Under the pieces are notes generated by a model. That model made no database searches and was not told the origin of the DNA. It was given only the letters and a program-made list of their open reading frames with translations. From the NCBI GenBank assembly GCA_030280995.1, contig JASXTE010000016.1, positions 26,373,501-26,437,500 of the forward strand: DNA of 64,000 nt, read 5' to 3'. The translations under genes were made by a program, and so were the position numbers. Shown here piece after piece: positions 11,254 through 23,310 of this stretch; the first letter of the stretch is position 1, and the number at the start of each line of letters is the position of its first letter. The stretch comes from Hemileia vastatrix (Eukaryota; Basidiomycota; Pucciniomycetes; Pucciniales; Zaghouaniaceae).

Positions 11254-12833
11254 AGCAGAGTAGGAAGATTGAATATCTCTTTCCCAGGTATCAAAGAATC
11301 ATATTCTGAAGATTTAATCTTGAATCTCAATAAGTATTCAGTACCTTTTTCAGAAGTTACTATTCTTTCATTTAGAATCTTATCAATTTCTGCTGTCTCA
11401 GTGATTTTATCAGGGTTCTTTTTTGGTCTTCTTCTCCTTTTGGGAAATAAATTTCAAATGGATGTGTAAGATTTCAAAAGAGGTATTGGATAAACAGGAT
11501 GTTATATATCATATAGAGAATACAAAATAACTTCAACTGCATTATCACCAACCATTCTTCTGAGAACAAATGGACCTAAAAATGGGTCTTTTAATCTTTT
11601 ATTACCTTGTAAATTGAAGTGGACTGTAGAAATCAGTACTTCATCACCCTTTTTGAAAGTGTACTCTTTATGGGATTTGTCCCATCTCTTCTTCTCATAT
11701 TCAAAGGTATTTCAATACATTTTTGAGCATGACTTCTAAAAAGTTGTTGCATTTGAAGAAAAGATTTTAAACAAAAATTTAAATCTAATTTAGGTATTTT
11801 TTTTGAGAATTTGGGCAAGAGTATTTGGAACATATCCAAGCCAGAGCTCAAAAGGCTTTCTTTGAGTAACAGAATTAACAGTGCTATTATAAGCAAATTT
11901 CAAACCAGGAAGTAAGGTAACCCAATCATGAGTAAATCTGTCTTTGTCTTTGTACTCAAGGCCAAAGGCACAATACCTTATTATCAATTCCTCTAAGGTC
12001 TGAATCATCCTTTCAGCTAATCCATAAGTTTGGGGGTTATGGGCAGTAGAAAGTTTCAGATCACAACCACAAAAACACATCAGAGACATCCAAAATTCTG
12101 AAGTAAATTTAGGGTCTCTGTCAGAGATTATGGCCTTAGGAAAACCAGCAGTATTAAACAAATGAAACCACCACAAGAAAGCTAATTATTTAGTGGAAAC
12201 ATCCTTGTGGGTAAGGATAAATTTACGCATTTTTGTGAATCTGTCAACCCTAACCCAACAAGAGTTATAACTGTCTTTCCCAGCAATGAGTAATCCTGTT
12301 ACAAATTCCATGCTTATTATCTGCCATGGAGCATCAGGAGGTTCAATATGTTGCATTCATCTAGCTCTTTTACCAGTCAATCTTTTTGATTTTTGGAAAG
12401 AATCACAGGATTCAACATATAGTTTGTTGTCTTCAGACATATTAACCCACCAAGAAGTGTTTTTAATTCTGATCATTGTTTTTTCAACAACAAAATTCCC
12501 AGCCAATATTTCATAATGACAAATTTTCAAGATTATCTCTTTCAATTAAGGAGGAATAACAATAACATTACTCAACTTTCTTCTATAATATAGATATCCT
12601 TCATCAATTAAAAATTTACCTTTCTCCAAAGCCTTCTGGTACTTTGTTGAAAGGTTTTTAATTAATGCTTTTAATGAAGTATTCTTTCGATAATTTAATA
12701 TGGTATATAACCTTTTTAATTCAGTTTCCTTATCATATGAATCCAGAATAAGCTGTAATAGCACTTCCTCCATATCCACCACATATATCCCATGAATATT
12801 AATAATTTCATCATTAGGAAAATATGCAGGATT
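11254..12833 (-). pseudogene. El-2 integrase and chromodomain, broken
   Basis: The blocks match El-5 integrase. They include a zinc-binding region (the second Cys of CxxC is now Phe: CDSF), the DRDPKFTSEFW context of the second catalytic aspartate, and a degraded STAHNPQTYGLAERMIQ block that keeps the glutamate. The C-terminal end near 11270-11400 reads EIDKILNERIV and YLLRFK, a chromodomain. Stops and frameshifts interrupt it at several places (for example about 12545, 12180 and 11790). The right edge is the target site of the solo LTR. Confidence 0.85.
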
Positions 12834-14010
12834 TGTCAGTACAGTCTAGTATATAAGTATGATATAATAGTGTTATTTTATGGTCCTACTACTTATTAAT
12901 AAATGATTTAGTGATTAAACCTCAGGGGAAGACTAATAGAATAGTTATACTCAAATAAAACTCAAAATACTTGGATTTAAATGCGTGCTAGTGGTGGAAA
13001 ATAGAAGAATAAAATATAGTTATAGCTTTTATAAAGATAATATCAATTTATAAGGGCTTTATAATATATTTCTGAATGTTAATAATTGTATTGTAGTGTT
13101 TGTTTGAAGTGTAGTAATTGAATGATGATAATAAAGCGTCAAAATCCCTTCTTACTTATACCCAAATCCACTGGAGTGCACAGACCTTCAATCCAGATGA
13201 TGTCACTGCTATCCCCGGCAATTACAGCACTGTGAGGGCCCATCACCTCCCCATGGCGTCCACTCCAAGCAGTTTCAACACCCAGACCTCCAGTAAGGAC
13301 CCTCCATCACTATTAATAATAACACAGAGTCATACCATAAATAGAAATCCCAGATAAAAGCGGATACCATAAAGAAACAGGTAAAATAAATGATCAAAAA
13401 GAGATTTAATGAAACTAAAAGCATATAAAGGAAACAAATAAAATGTCCAAGCCCCCAATAACATCCCCAAGCATCCACATTAACCCAAAAACATCTTTCC
13501 AACCCATAAATCCGTGAATAACCATCCAAGGAAGTAATTTTAGTTGTCCAAACTGGGTGTATGTGCCTGATATAGGTGTCTATGCTTCTGTAGGCGTTGT
13601 GAATCCACTGATTTCGTCCATATGACCTAAAATAAGCAGAAAAACAAAGGTTATAGGCTATTAAGGGGCTAAAACCCACTTATATACCTAAATATACATA
13701 ATATACTGCATATTTCACTGAATATGAGATTTATGTATACATATAAGCTTATGTATGTCAATAATTACTTCATATCACTTAAGATAAGTATATTATGACT
13801 CCATTAACACCTTAATAAGTATTATTAGGCCATGGATAAGCTATTTAAACTATTATAAATTATATAATAGAATAATAATTATATATATATATAATAAAAT
13901 AATATATATTATTATTTTAACCTTATTTTTAAGATATAAGCTTAATCTAATTAAGTTTATCTTATTTTAAGCATAAGAAATACTCAGTCCTAAGGATATT
14001 TAGGCTGACA
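12834..14010 (-). mobile_element. Solo alpha LTR with 5-bp target duplication
   Basis: It is 1177 bp long, from TGTCAG to CTGACA, flanked by GGATT on both sides (12829-12833 and 14011-14015). It is nearly the same as the El-5 LTRs. It contains an uninterrupted 134-codon minus-strand frame (13275-13679) with hydrophobic stretches that is also open in both El-5 LTRs. A single LTR with intact target duplication indicates insertion followed by LTR-LTR recombination. Confidence 0.95.
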
Positions 14011-16000
14011 GGATTTGAGTCATCATTTGGAAAAGGTAACCTTGATAACATATCCACATTTGATTGAAAAATACCAGTCCTATGAATTATTGTCATTCTC
14101 CCTCTGTATTCTTAAACAGCTAGCTGCCATCTGAACATATGTCTGTTAGGTGTTTTCAAGTTTAAGAAGGATTTAACTGCACTGCAGTCAGTGAAAAGTT
14201 CAAATTTCTGGTCCTCCAGGTAATAATGTAGCTTCTCTAGAGCCCACACTACTGCTAAACACTCTATTTGAGTGGCACCATATTTAAATTCACTATTTCA
14301 CAATGTTCTTGAAATATAACAAATTACTACTTCTGATACTTTATTATTCATTAATTGTTTTTGATTAAGGGCAGCACCAAGACCAATAAAACAGGAATCA
14401 GTGTATAAAACAAACGTTTGATTAAAGCCGGGCAAAGAAAGAATTTGTGCTGAAATTAAACAATGTTTCATAGTGTCAAAAACTTTTTGTCTTTCACTAT
14501 TCCAGACAAAAGCATCATATTTCCTAGTTAATTGTGTAAGGGGTAATTCTATGACTTGATAATTTTTAATATACTGTCTATAATATCCACACATTCCCAA
14601 AAAACTCTGGAGCTCTATAACTGTGGTAGGAGCCTTCACCTCTTGTATGGCTGCCACTTTTTTTTGGTCAACACATATCTGTAAGCCTGAGACAAGATGA
14701 TTAAGCACTTTTAAGGAATGAAAACCAAATTTGCATTTCTTCAAAGCAAGTGTCATATTTATCTCATCCATCTTATGGAACACTTTATACAGGTGGTTAA
14801 GATGGTCCTCAAATGTTTTTGAGAATATGATGATATCATCAATATAAACCATCAGACATCCTTCAATCATTTCTTGATGGAATGTGTTATCCATAACTTT
14901 TTGAAAAACTGAAGGGGCATTTTTAGGGCCAAATGGCATCCTAATATACTTATAAATACCCATATGAGTAGCAATCATCAGAAAAGTCTGGGAATTCTTC
15001 TCAACAGGAACCTGATGATATCTCTTGTTACAATCCAAACAGATGATATATTAAGTACCTTGTAGGGTAGCATGTGTAGAGCTAATTCTGTGTAAAGTAT
15101 AGATATCATCAACAGTATAAGTGTTAAACTCTCTATAATCACCACATAACCTGGCTTTATTTTTCCCATAAGAAATCAGGACAGGTGAGATAGAACAATG
15201 TTTAGGTGTTTCAACTACCTTTTCAATAATATTCATTTGTAAAAGGGTAGAGATATTGTCTTCAATATCTTTTCTCTTTGTAAGAGAAGAAGGATAATGC
15301 TTCTTCTTTAAACTAGGTGGTATTTCAGTTAATGGGAAATATAATGAAAGTTTCATTTCTTCTTTTACAAATCCTAATTCATGTGACCCATGAGCAAAGG
15401 CCATAGAAAAATATTTTAATAATTGGATGATGAAATCTTTTTCCTCACCAGAAATTTGTTCTCCAAAAGAAGCATTGTCAATTTCAGAGACAAGGGCAGG
15501 AATTTCTTTTGTAGATCTTCCTTTTTATTGAACTACAGAATAACATGTGTTCAATCCTGGTTTTAATAATTTTTTGGGGGAGGAAATTTTAAATTTTCTC
15601 CTCCCATTCATCCCCATTGTGAAGAATTGGTTTGAAGGATCCAGTTTTATGCCATACTTGGTTAAAATATCATTTCCCACAATGAAATAACTTCTCAAGT
15701 TATCATTTTCATGAAAAAAATCACATATAGATCTTACAAAACCATGGTTATCTTTTAAAAATAATGTGGCTTTGTATTTACCAATGGGGGAGAAAACAGA
15801 GCCATAACCTCTCCAATTCTCAGAAATGATAGGCATAAGTTTTGATTTATAATCTTGGTCCACTGAAGCAAGTGCTTTTTCAGATACTACACTTCCTCCA
15901 GCTCCAGAATCTAAGACAACCTCAATGTTGTTTCCATTGGTCAAGACTGGTGCCTTGAGAGGGGAAATAATAATTGAGCTGTCCTCAAGGATTTTTATGA
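14011..16000 (-). pseudogene. El-2 protease, RT and RNase H, broken
   Basis: The protease (15525-15944) keeps VLDSGAGGSVVS. RT spans about 15404-14500 with the polymerase box VYIDD and MPFGPKNAPSVFQ, and RNase H follows with LYTDS. Stops split it near 15050, 14297 and 14116. The collinear match to El-5 (33316-35980) is clear. The right-to-left order fits a minus-strand element. Confidence 0.88.
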
Positions 16001-16185
16001 TCTCAGAATACTCTACTGTAGATAAATCATTATTCTCAATATCAATATTATTTAAATAATGAATATCATCTTGCAGAATTAAAATTTCTTGGTGAGATTC
16101 ATATGAAATATTCCTGGCACATTCACTTGAAGTATCATTCAGTTCTATTGTGTCATAAGCATGTTCCTCTGTCTTTTAAACAAGA

Positions 16186-17577
16186 TTTAACTTCTTGTCA
16201 CAAACATGGCCTTTCTGCCAAGGCTTTCTGCATTTGAAACAAGGGTTTGTTGCTTACTTTTTGGGTGTAACAGGGTCAGAAGGTTTTCCAACCTTTTTCA
16301 GAGGTTTTTGTTGGTAATTGAGGTTTTCTCCAATTAATTTCTAGGAATAAATCTGCTATTATCATACTTGTTGTTCAAAAGTATCTCATTACTAGTATTA
16401 ATGAAAGAAGAAGGTTATCTTTAGAACTCAGTCCTAGCAACTATTAAGTCTCACAGATACATAGGTAATTTATAGAGGATCCTGTCGTTCCATAGCTCAA
16501 ACTCCATATTTGGGTCCATTTTCCTCAAGATTTTCACAGGTTTTATCAGGAACTCAATAGGTTCTTCAGTAGAAGAGCTATATCTATTTTATTCATACTT
16601 CCTTTGTTGAGCTATCCTAAACTTGGAACCACCAAATTGTGCTCTGATTAATTTCTTCCAATCTTCCCATGAGTATTCATTTTTATGCAAGAGAACAGAT
16701 TCATACCACATTAGGGCTACATTGGTAAATAAAGAAATTAATATTTACACAATTTCTTCATCTGGGAGTTAATAAGAATTCTTCAAAATATCAATCCTGC
16801 AAATGAACTTCTGCCAATCAGAGGAAGAATCATCATCAAATATTTTATACTGGTCTATTTTTGGCCAATTGTTTTGATTTTAAGTAGCCTCCTTATTACA
16901 AGCTTGTTTCTGAGTGAGAAGGAGCTTTAACTTCTCTGATTGGGCAGTAATCTCATTGTTTAATCCTTCTGTGGATGATCCAGGTACATCATCAAGTTTT
17001 GATGGGAACTCATTGGTATCAACAGGTATTTTTGGTACTAACTTTACTTTGGATGAACTAGGAACAGGTAAAATTAGTGTATCCTGCAAAACAGGGTCTT
17101 TCAAAGAAATTTCAGAAAACTTATAATCATGTAACAATGAATTCAATTTCTCTTAAATGGTTGTTAACCTAGTTTTCACTCTTAGAATACTAGATAAACT
17201 CTCATTGATGGTTGCAAAAGATAACTGGTTCTTATTTTGTAAATATAAATAATGGTTACTCAATCTTTCTAAGTTCATCTTACGTCCTTCTAGCTCCTGG
17301 AAACAGATGGACACAGTATCTTTTAATTTAGACAAATCATTCTTGATATTTTTCCATAAAGCAAATTTCTTTTCATGAGTTACTTTGTAATGAAAAAAAT
17401 CATCAGAGACTCTCTGTAACTCACTCCTCAATTCTTGATAAACCTTTTTAGTTAAAAAACTATCATAATTCTTAGTCAATTGCATGTTGTTCATTACATA
17501 ATTTTCTTTAGCAATAATATCCCTCAAATATTCATCATTAATGTTAGCTACATCTGGAGTATTTCACAATACTGAAA
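16186..17577 (-). pseudogene. El-2 gag, broken and 5'-truncated
   Basis: A coiled-coil-rich N-terminal part (17527-17153) leads to the NWPKIDQY motif shared with El-3, El-4 and El-5, then a decayed capsid region. A CFKC..PWQKGHVC zinc knuckle lies near 16202-16243. The N-terminus is lost at 17578, where the El-3 LTR begins. Several stops are present. Confidence 0.8.
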
Positions 17578-18485
17578 CTTTCAGCCTGGATATCCCCAGG
17601 ACTGAGTAAAAAGTACCTTTAAGCTATGTTAAACTCATGGACTATACATGGGAGCAATAAATTAGAGTACACAAATAGTATACATAAGTAAAATTATGAT
17701 AATATAAAAAATATTCCATTATAACACCTTATATACATGCATATATCCAACTTTTATAAGTCTTATGTACTTAGTATTAAGTTGAAATATGTTAGGGTAA
17801 TATTAAGAACCTTAAATATAAGGCTAAATAATTATTAAGTGCACTTAAAGCTGTTGTTTTCATTGTTTTATGTAAAAAACAAGAAATGCACTTTAAATCA
17901 CATAAAAGTTGATCATATGTGCTATAAATTTAATAAAATTAAAAATGTGCTTTGACAGAGAAAATTTTCTTAATTAGGAGTATTGATTTGGCTACTCAAA
18001 TGCATAAAAATAACACTTTTCAAATATGGTGTTTTTTATGCCAGAAATGACTTCTGTGTACTAGCCACATACTACCTAATAGTATCTGAATTTATTAAAT
18101 CTATTTTTCTACCAACTATAAGATTGTAAGCCATATATAGTTAGTGAGATTAAAGTTACTGAGACCCTTATATTGAGTTATATTTTAATACTTATTGTAT
18201 TTGTACTACAGTATTCATATAGGACCATTAAAATCTTCTAGACACTGACCATTCAAGGAAGTTCACATCTCTGTACTTGAGCTCAGCCTGAAAATTGGGG
18301 AACATTACTCAAGAATTCTGTTGTTTATCTTTGAGTAAGTAAAAATTCAAAAAAGAGGCTACAAGAAAATAAAATCCCTATAGAAATATTTGGATAATTA
18401 CAACAGGTTGGGGTCACTTATATAGTGATTTCAGAAAAAGAAGCCCTGTTATATAATAAAATTGTGATATTGAATCAACAATTTT

Positions 18486-18575
18486 ACCACTAATTTAACA
18501 TATACTTGTTATTAGTAGGCATCTGTCAATAGACCAATTAATTTTGTGATCTTTGCAGATAAAATTTTTTACCAC
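18486..18575 (+). repeat. 85-bp tandem duplication inside El-3 LTR
   Basis: The unit starting ACCACTAATTTAACAT (18486) repeats from 18571. The second copy is interrupted after five bases by the solo LTR and resumes at 19670 to about 19750. The shared TCAATAGACCAATTAA and GTGATCTTTGCAGAT tracts make it clear. Confidence 0.75.
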
Positions 18576-19669
18576 TGTAGACAATCCTATAGTACTAGCT
18601 ATAGGCCTTGACCAAGGGAGTTGGAGAAAAACCAGAGAGAAAATCTCCTGTCCCTTTAGAAAAATAGAGTGAGATTTACTTGCTAAAGTAAGTTGGTTCC
18701 TGTTTTTCTAAAGCTCCTGTTTAACACACTTGACTGCTTGATGAGCCAAGAAAGTAGTCCCCAAAAAGACTACAAGACCAAAGAACTGAAATGCAGAACA
18801 AAGTCCACACCAGAGACAGCAAAGATACTTGATGTAGGCTGCAAATCCACACCAGAGACAACAATAATACTTGCTATAGCTTGCAAGACTATAACAGAGA
18901 AAACAGTTGCCAAAGTTAAGTTAAATGAAGAACTCACTTGCAACAAACACAGCCAATTGTGGCCAGAAAACAGTGAAAACTGAGTGAGGAACAATGATAT
19001 CACCTCCGGATGGTTGTATGATGATTAAGGTTTCCCCAAACTGTCTTATTCACTATATACACACAGACCACTAACTATGAGCCCATGCGGACCCACCAAT
19101 CTGGCACCTGTACCCGCCAAATTGCATAAAAAAACCCTCCTGAAGCGCTCCCCTACCTCCTAAAACAGAGGCGGGCGGGCCGCCCGACGTCGGAGATGCC
19201 GCCTGAAGTGGCCCGGCCTCCCTGAAGCCAGAAAACCAATAAAAACAACTAATCTACTTAGAAAAATTAGCTACAACTACTAAAACCTTTAAAACACGGA
19301 ATTTCACTATAACAACGTTGAGACATGAAATATAGAGAAAAATTAGCTATATCCAATGGTACTAAGCACTTAACCCTAAGACTTAAGGTTAGCCCGTAAA
19401 ACACGAAAAACAAAATTAAACAGCAATCTTTTATATATGAAAAATGAGGAAATGACCCCTTAAAACTCAGAATATATAAAATGTCTTCAAGACATAAAAT
19501 ATAGAGAAACACCAGGGCTATCCAATGATAGTACCCACATACCTGCAGACCCAATATCCACGGAATAAAACCAGAAAAATACCCAATTCCTTAACAGATG
19601 TCAATTAAGACATGCACAAACAGAGCCAAATCACACAACAAAGGCCCCTGCCAATGTTGGAAGACCACA
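18576..19669 (-). mobile_element. Solo gamma LTR, minus orientation, 4-bp target duplication
   Basis: Read on the minus strand it starts TGTGGTCTTCC and ends GATTGTCTACA, matching the El-1 3' LTR. It is flanked by CCAC on both sides (18572-18575 and 19670-19673). The 1094-bp length fits the family. It sits in the El-3 LTR. Confidence 0.85.
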
Positions 19670-20106
19670 CCACTAATTTAACATAAAATTGTAATAAGTG
19701 GGAGTCTTTCAATAGACCAATTAAATTTGTGATCTTTGCAGATAATAAAACAGGTAATAAAAACTGATTAATTTTTTTCTTTTAACAGGACTCTTAATAG
19801 GGGGTGTCAGTTCTGGCAAATCCGCACTTACAAATCCGCACTTAAATTTGACCAAATCCGCACTTAAATAAGTGCGGATTTCCAAAACACACTAGCCCCA
19901 ATACTGGTGGATTTCAAAATGAAATAAGTCACTTATTTCACTCAAATCCGCACTTTCTCAACCAAAAGTGCTGATTTCACCATCAAGTCCCATTTCACTG
20001 ATTTGTCAGCATCATCCCATTCATACGCAGCACTCCGCAGCATAACACTTCATAACTCAAAACATCGTACATCACTTACATCTTCATATCATATCATATA
20101 AGAGTT

Positions 20107-21372
20107 ATGCCTTCCTCACTTTCAAATCGTGATAAATTACATAAAGCAATGACTTTCATGGCTCTTGAACTGCTCTTGGACTCTGATTGCGATTCTGATT
20201 CTTATCTAGAAGAAGATTTTGTCTTTTTATCAAAAATGGCCACGAAACGTTACCTTCTTCCCAGAAAGCCTCAAGTACTTCATACCCCCAAGTACACCAT
20301 CCAAACACTTCTTAACCTATCTACACCCAGTTTTAGACAGCTGTTCAGGACTTCTCAGGAATGTTTCCTTAAATTGCTTGAGCTTATTCAGGATCATCCC
20401 ATATTTCACAATAATTCTCAAAAAGAACAACGACATCCTTCAATTCAATTGGCCATCACACTATGTCGTTTGGGTTCAAATGGTAATGGAGCCGCTTTGA
20501 AACGTTTAGAAAATGTCTTTGATTTAGGGTATGGTTCAGTTAACACTTATACCAAACGATGTATCACTGCCATCAACTCCTTGGAATCTCAACTTCTCAC
20601 CTGGCCAACAAAAGAAGAGCGACTTGAATTATCTCAGGTTATGCAAGCAGAGGGCTTCCCAGGATGTATTGGTTTTGTTGATGGTACTACTATTTGTTTG
20701 AGCCAGAAACCTACTCAAGGTGGAAACAATTACTTTGACTGTAAAAAGAAGTAGATTATTTTTAACTCCTTTCATTCTCTTTGAAGGTAACACAAACAAA
20801 TATATCTTCTTTATAGATATTCAATTTATATTCAGCTTATATGTGACGTAATAAAAAAATTTATATCATTCTTCGCTGGCTATCCTGGCTCATTTTATGA
20901 CTCCTATGTCTTCCAAAGAATGCAAAATTCAAATGAACCTGAAAAATTCTTTGATGAAGCTCAGTATCTTCTTTCAGATTCTGCTTATGTGAATGGAAAG
21001 TATGTACTTCCTGCTTTTCGGGGAGCAGCTTCAGAAGACAGTCAAAATGCCAAATTCAACAATCATTTGGCAAAGTCAAGAGTCCGTATTGAACATTCTA
21101 TTGGAATCTTGAAAGGCCGTTTTTCTAGTTTAAGGGAATTAAGAAGTCCTCTTAGAAATAAATCTGAAATGGAGGCGGTGATCAACTGGATTCTGTGTTG
21201 CACTATACTTCATAACCTACTTGCTGACCTCAAAGATCAATGGTTAGAGCTGTATGAAGATGAACAAGTTGATTCACCTCCGACTATATCCAACACTTCT
21301 ATTTCTCAATCAACTAGTATAAGGGCGAAAATCCTTCCAATAACACTCCAACATTTTTCAACGCAATTTTAA
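20107..21372 (+). CDS. Harbinger-type DDE transposase, two exons
   Basis: Exon 1 is 20107-20750 and exon 2 is 20817-21372, joined by a 66-nt intron (GTAGAT..TATAG) that restores the frame, giving 399 residues. The catalytic triad context is visible: the first aspartate in GFVDGTT (about residue 192), the second in LSDSAYV, and the glutamate in RVRIEHSIGILKGRF. The N-terminal half is helical and acidic (DSDCDSDSYLEED), typical before the DDE_Tnp_4 domain. The enzyme would cut and rejoin the element ends in the nucleus. No stop or frameshift is seen in the spliced frame, so it could be functional. The donor GTAGAT is non-consensus, so splicing is inferred from domain continuity. Confidence 0.88.
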
Positions 21373-21750
21373 TTTTTTTCTCTTTCTCTTCAAATTATCA
21401 ATTTGCATGTATTATTCACTGAGAATGGAAAATTTTTTTGCATATTTTTTTGGTTTTTGAATTTGCTGTTAAAGTCTTATTTTTTTTTCTCTCTGTGTTT
21501 TCTTTCATCAACTCAACATGAAATCGCATATTTTCAGCAAACACATATTTTTTCAGTCACTCAAAGGTTGGGAAAGAGTTGGAAGGGAAGATTAAGGGTT
21601 CCGAGGCATTTTAAATGAAGAAAAGGGTCTGGGAGAGGTTGAGAGGGGTGAAATGGGGATCAAAAGAGGATGGCATACAATGGGGCTGGGAGGATAGCAA
21701 AAGGCATGGGGAGAGAAGACAAGCATGTGTTGATAGAATTGAAAGGGATG

Positions 21751-22753
21751 GAGATTGGTGCAAACAGAGTGTGAAAATAGGAGGATGAACTCTGTTCTTC
21801 GGGCGAAGAACAGAGTTCACTTCCATAAAATATTAGCTGAAACATAGTTTTCAATTCTGTAAAAACAGTTGTAAGTAATAGAAAAAGTCACTGATTTTTT
21901 TTCTATGTAATCCTTGCTTTACGAGGAGACTTTTGTGACGAAGCAGATTTTTGAGTTACCCTTTGAGATTTGGAATGTCTGGGAGGCATTATGAAACTGG
22001 CACATAACAAGAAAAAAGATTAAAAAGTAGAAGAAATAAGTAAAAAAGAATGTAAACATGCCTGGTCAAAATATTGAAAATGTTGGAGATTGGTGCAAAC
22101 AGAATGTGAAAATAGGAGTATGAACTCTGTTCTTCGGGCGAAGAACAGAGTTCACTTCCATAAAATATTAGCTGAAACATAGTTTTCAATTCTGTAAAAA
22201 CAGTTGTAAGTAATAGAAAAAGTCACTGATTTTTTTTCTATGTAATCCTTGCTTTACAAGGAGACTTTTGTGACGAAGCAGATTTTTGAGTTACCTTTTG
22301 AGATTTGGAATGTCTGGGAGGCATTATGAAACTGGCACATAACAAGAAAAAAGATTAAAAAGTAGAAGAAATAAGTAAAAAAGAATGTAAACATGCCTGG
22401 TCAAAATATTGAAAATGTTGGAGATTGGTGCAAACAGAATGTGAAAATAGGAGGATGAACTCTGTTCTTCGGGCAAAGAACAGAGTTCACCTCCATAAAA
22501 TATTAGCTGAAACATAGTTTTCAATTCTGTAAAAACAGTTGTAAGTAATAGAAAAAGTCACTGATTTTTTTTCTATGTAATCCTTGCTTTACGAGGAGAC
22601 TTTTGTGACGAAGCAGATTTTTGAGTTACCTTTTGAGATTTGGAATGTCTGGGAGGCATTATGAAACTGGCACATAACAAGAAAAAAGATTAAAAAGTAG
22701 AAGAAATAAGTAAAAAAGAATGTAAACATGCCTGGCCAAAATATTGAAAATGT
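21751..22753 (-). repeat. Three tandem 335-bp repeats inside HB1
   Basis: Unit starts are at 21751, 22086 and 22421, spaced exactly 335 bp, with few differences. Each unit has a hairpin with 15-bp arms (TGAACTCTGTTCTTC and its complement) around GGGC, at 21786-21819, 22121-22154 and 22456-22489; the third has one arm mismatch. Each also has a minus-strand ATG opening a basic 28-codon peptide (start MPPRHSKSQRV). This may be an amplified exon of the lost second Harbinger gene. Confidence 0.9.
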
Positions 22754-23310
22754 CAGGAATGGGTGTGTGCCGAGGATTGATGGGTAGGTAGCGAGGAAGG
22801 TCAGTGTGTCACATGTGACAGGGATGGGGTAAGAAACGAAGGGATGTTTTGTGGCCAAAATGTGGTTGTGAAAAAAAACGGGAAAAAAGTGCTGATTTGA
22901 GGTCATAACTGACACCCTTTTTTGAAATAAGTGACTTTTTTGCAAAATTTAAGTGCTGATTTGTAAGTGCTGATTTGGTTTGAAATCCGCACTTAATTTA
23001 AGTGCGGATTTGCCAGAACTGACACCCCCTAATCCCTTTTTATTGGTTTGTAAAACTCATTGAATATTTAGAAAGAATCTTACTGACAGATTTTATTTTT
23101 TAAATGTAAAAACATGGCCTAATATTGTAGACCAGTTAAATCAAGTAACCACATAAAAGCATATTTGTATTTTGGCACTTATAAATTCACTTCATACCTA
23201 CAAGTAAGCAATAAAAATTGTCTTCAGTGGTATTCATAAATACTGATAAAACTCCTTTTTGAAGTTTTAATATCTCAAATTTCAATTCTTTGATTAAATT
23301 CCACGTAAAA

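Larger units (their letters stand above)
11074..17578 (-). mobile_element. El-2: decayed chromodomain Ty3-type element, both ends cut
   Basis: On the minus strand, gag (right) to integrase and chromodomain (left) are collinear with El-5. A 3' LTR fragment (11074-11193) remains. The element is cut on the left by El-1 and on the right, inside gag, by the El-3 5' LTR. A solo alpha LTR splits RNase H from integrase. Confidence 0.85.
19799..23030 (+). mobile_element. HB1: PIF/Harbinger DNA transposon
   Basis: The ends are inverted repeats: AGGGGGTGTCAG at the left and CTGACACCCCCT at the right, extending into a shared AATCCGCACTT tract. AAT flanks both ends (19796-19798 and 23031-23033), giving a 3-bp target duplication as in this superfamily. 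Subterminal copies of AAATCCGCACTT occur several times at both ends, a usual pattern for transposase or Myb-partner binding sites. One transposase gene is present. No intact Myb-like second gene is visible. Confidence 0.92.
17579..23088 (+). mobile_element. El-3 5' LTR (alpha-like), split by two insertions
   Basis: It starts TTTCAGCCTGGATATCC, close to the alpha LTR start read in sense (TGTCAGCCTAAATATCC), and ends TTACTGACA at 23088. Removing the solo gamma LTR with one 4-bp duplication and HB1 with one 3-bp duplication leaves 1177 bp, exactly the alpha LTR length. Inner sequence is strongly diverged from the El-5 LTR. Confidence 0.65.

Noticed and set aside
9991..19669. A single large inverted-repeat transposon bounded by 9991-11073 and 18576-19669
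   Set aside because: Each arm is a gamma LTR with its own explanation: one is the 3' LTR of El-1 after a polypurine tract, the other a solo LTR with its own 4-bp duplication.
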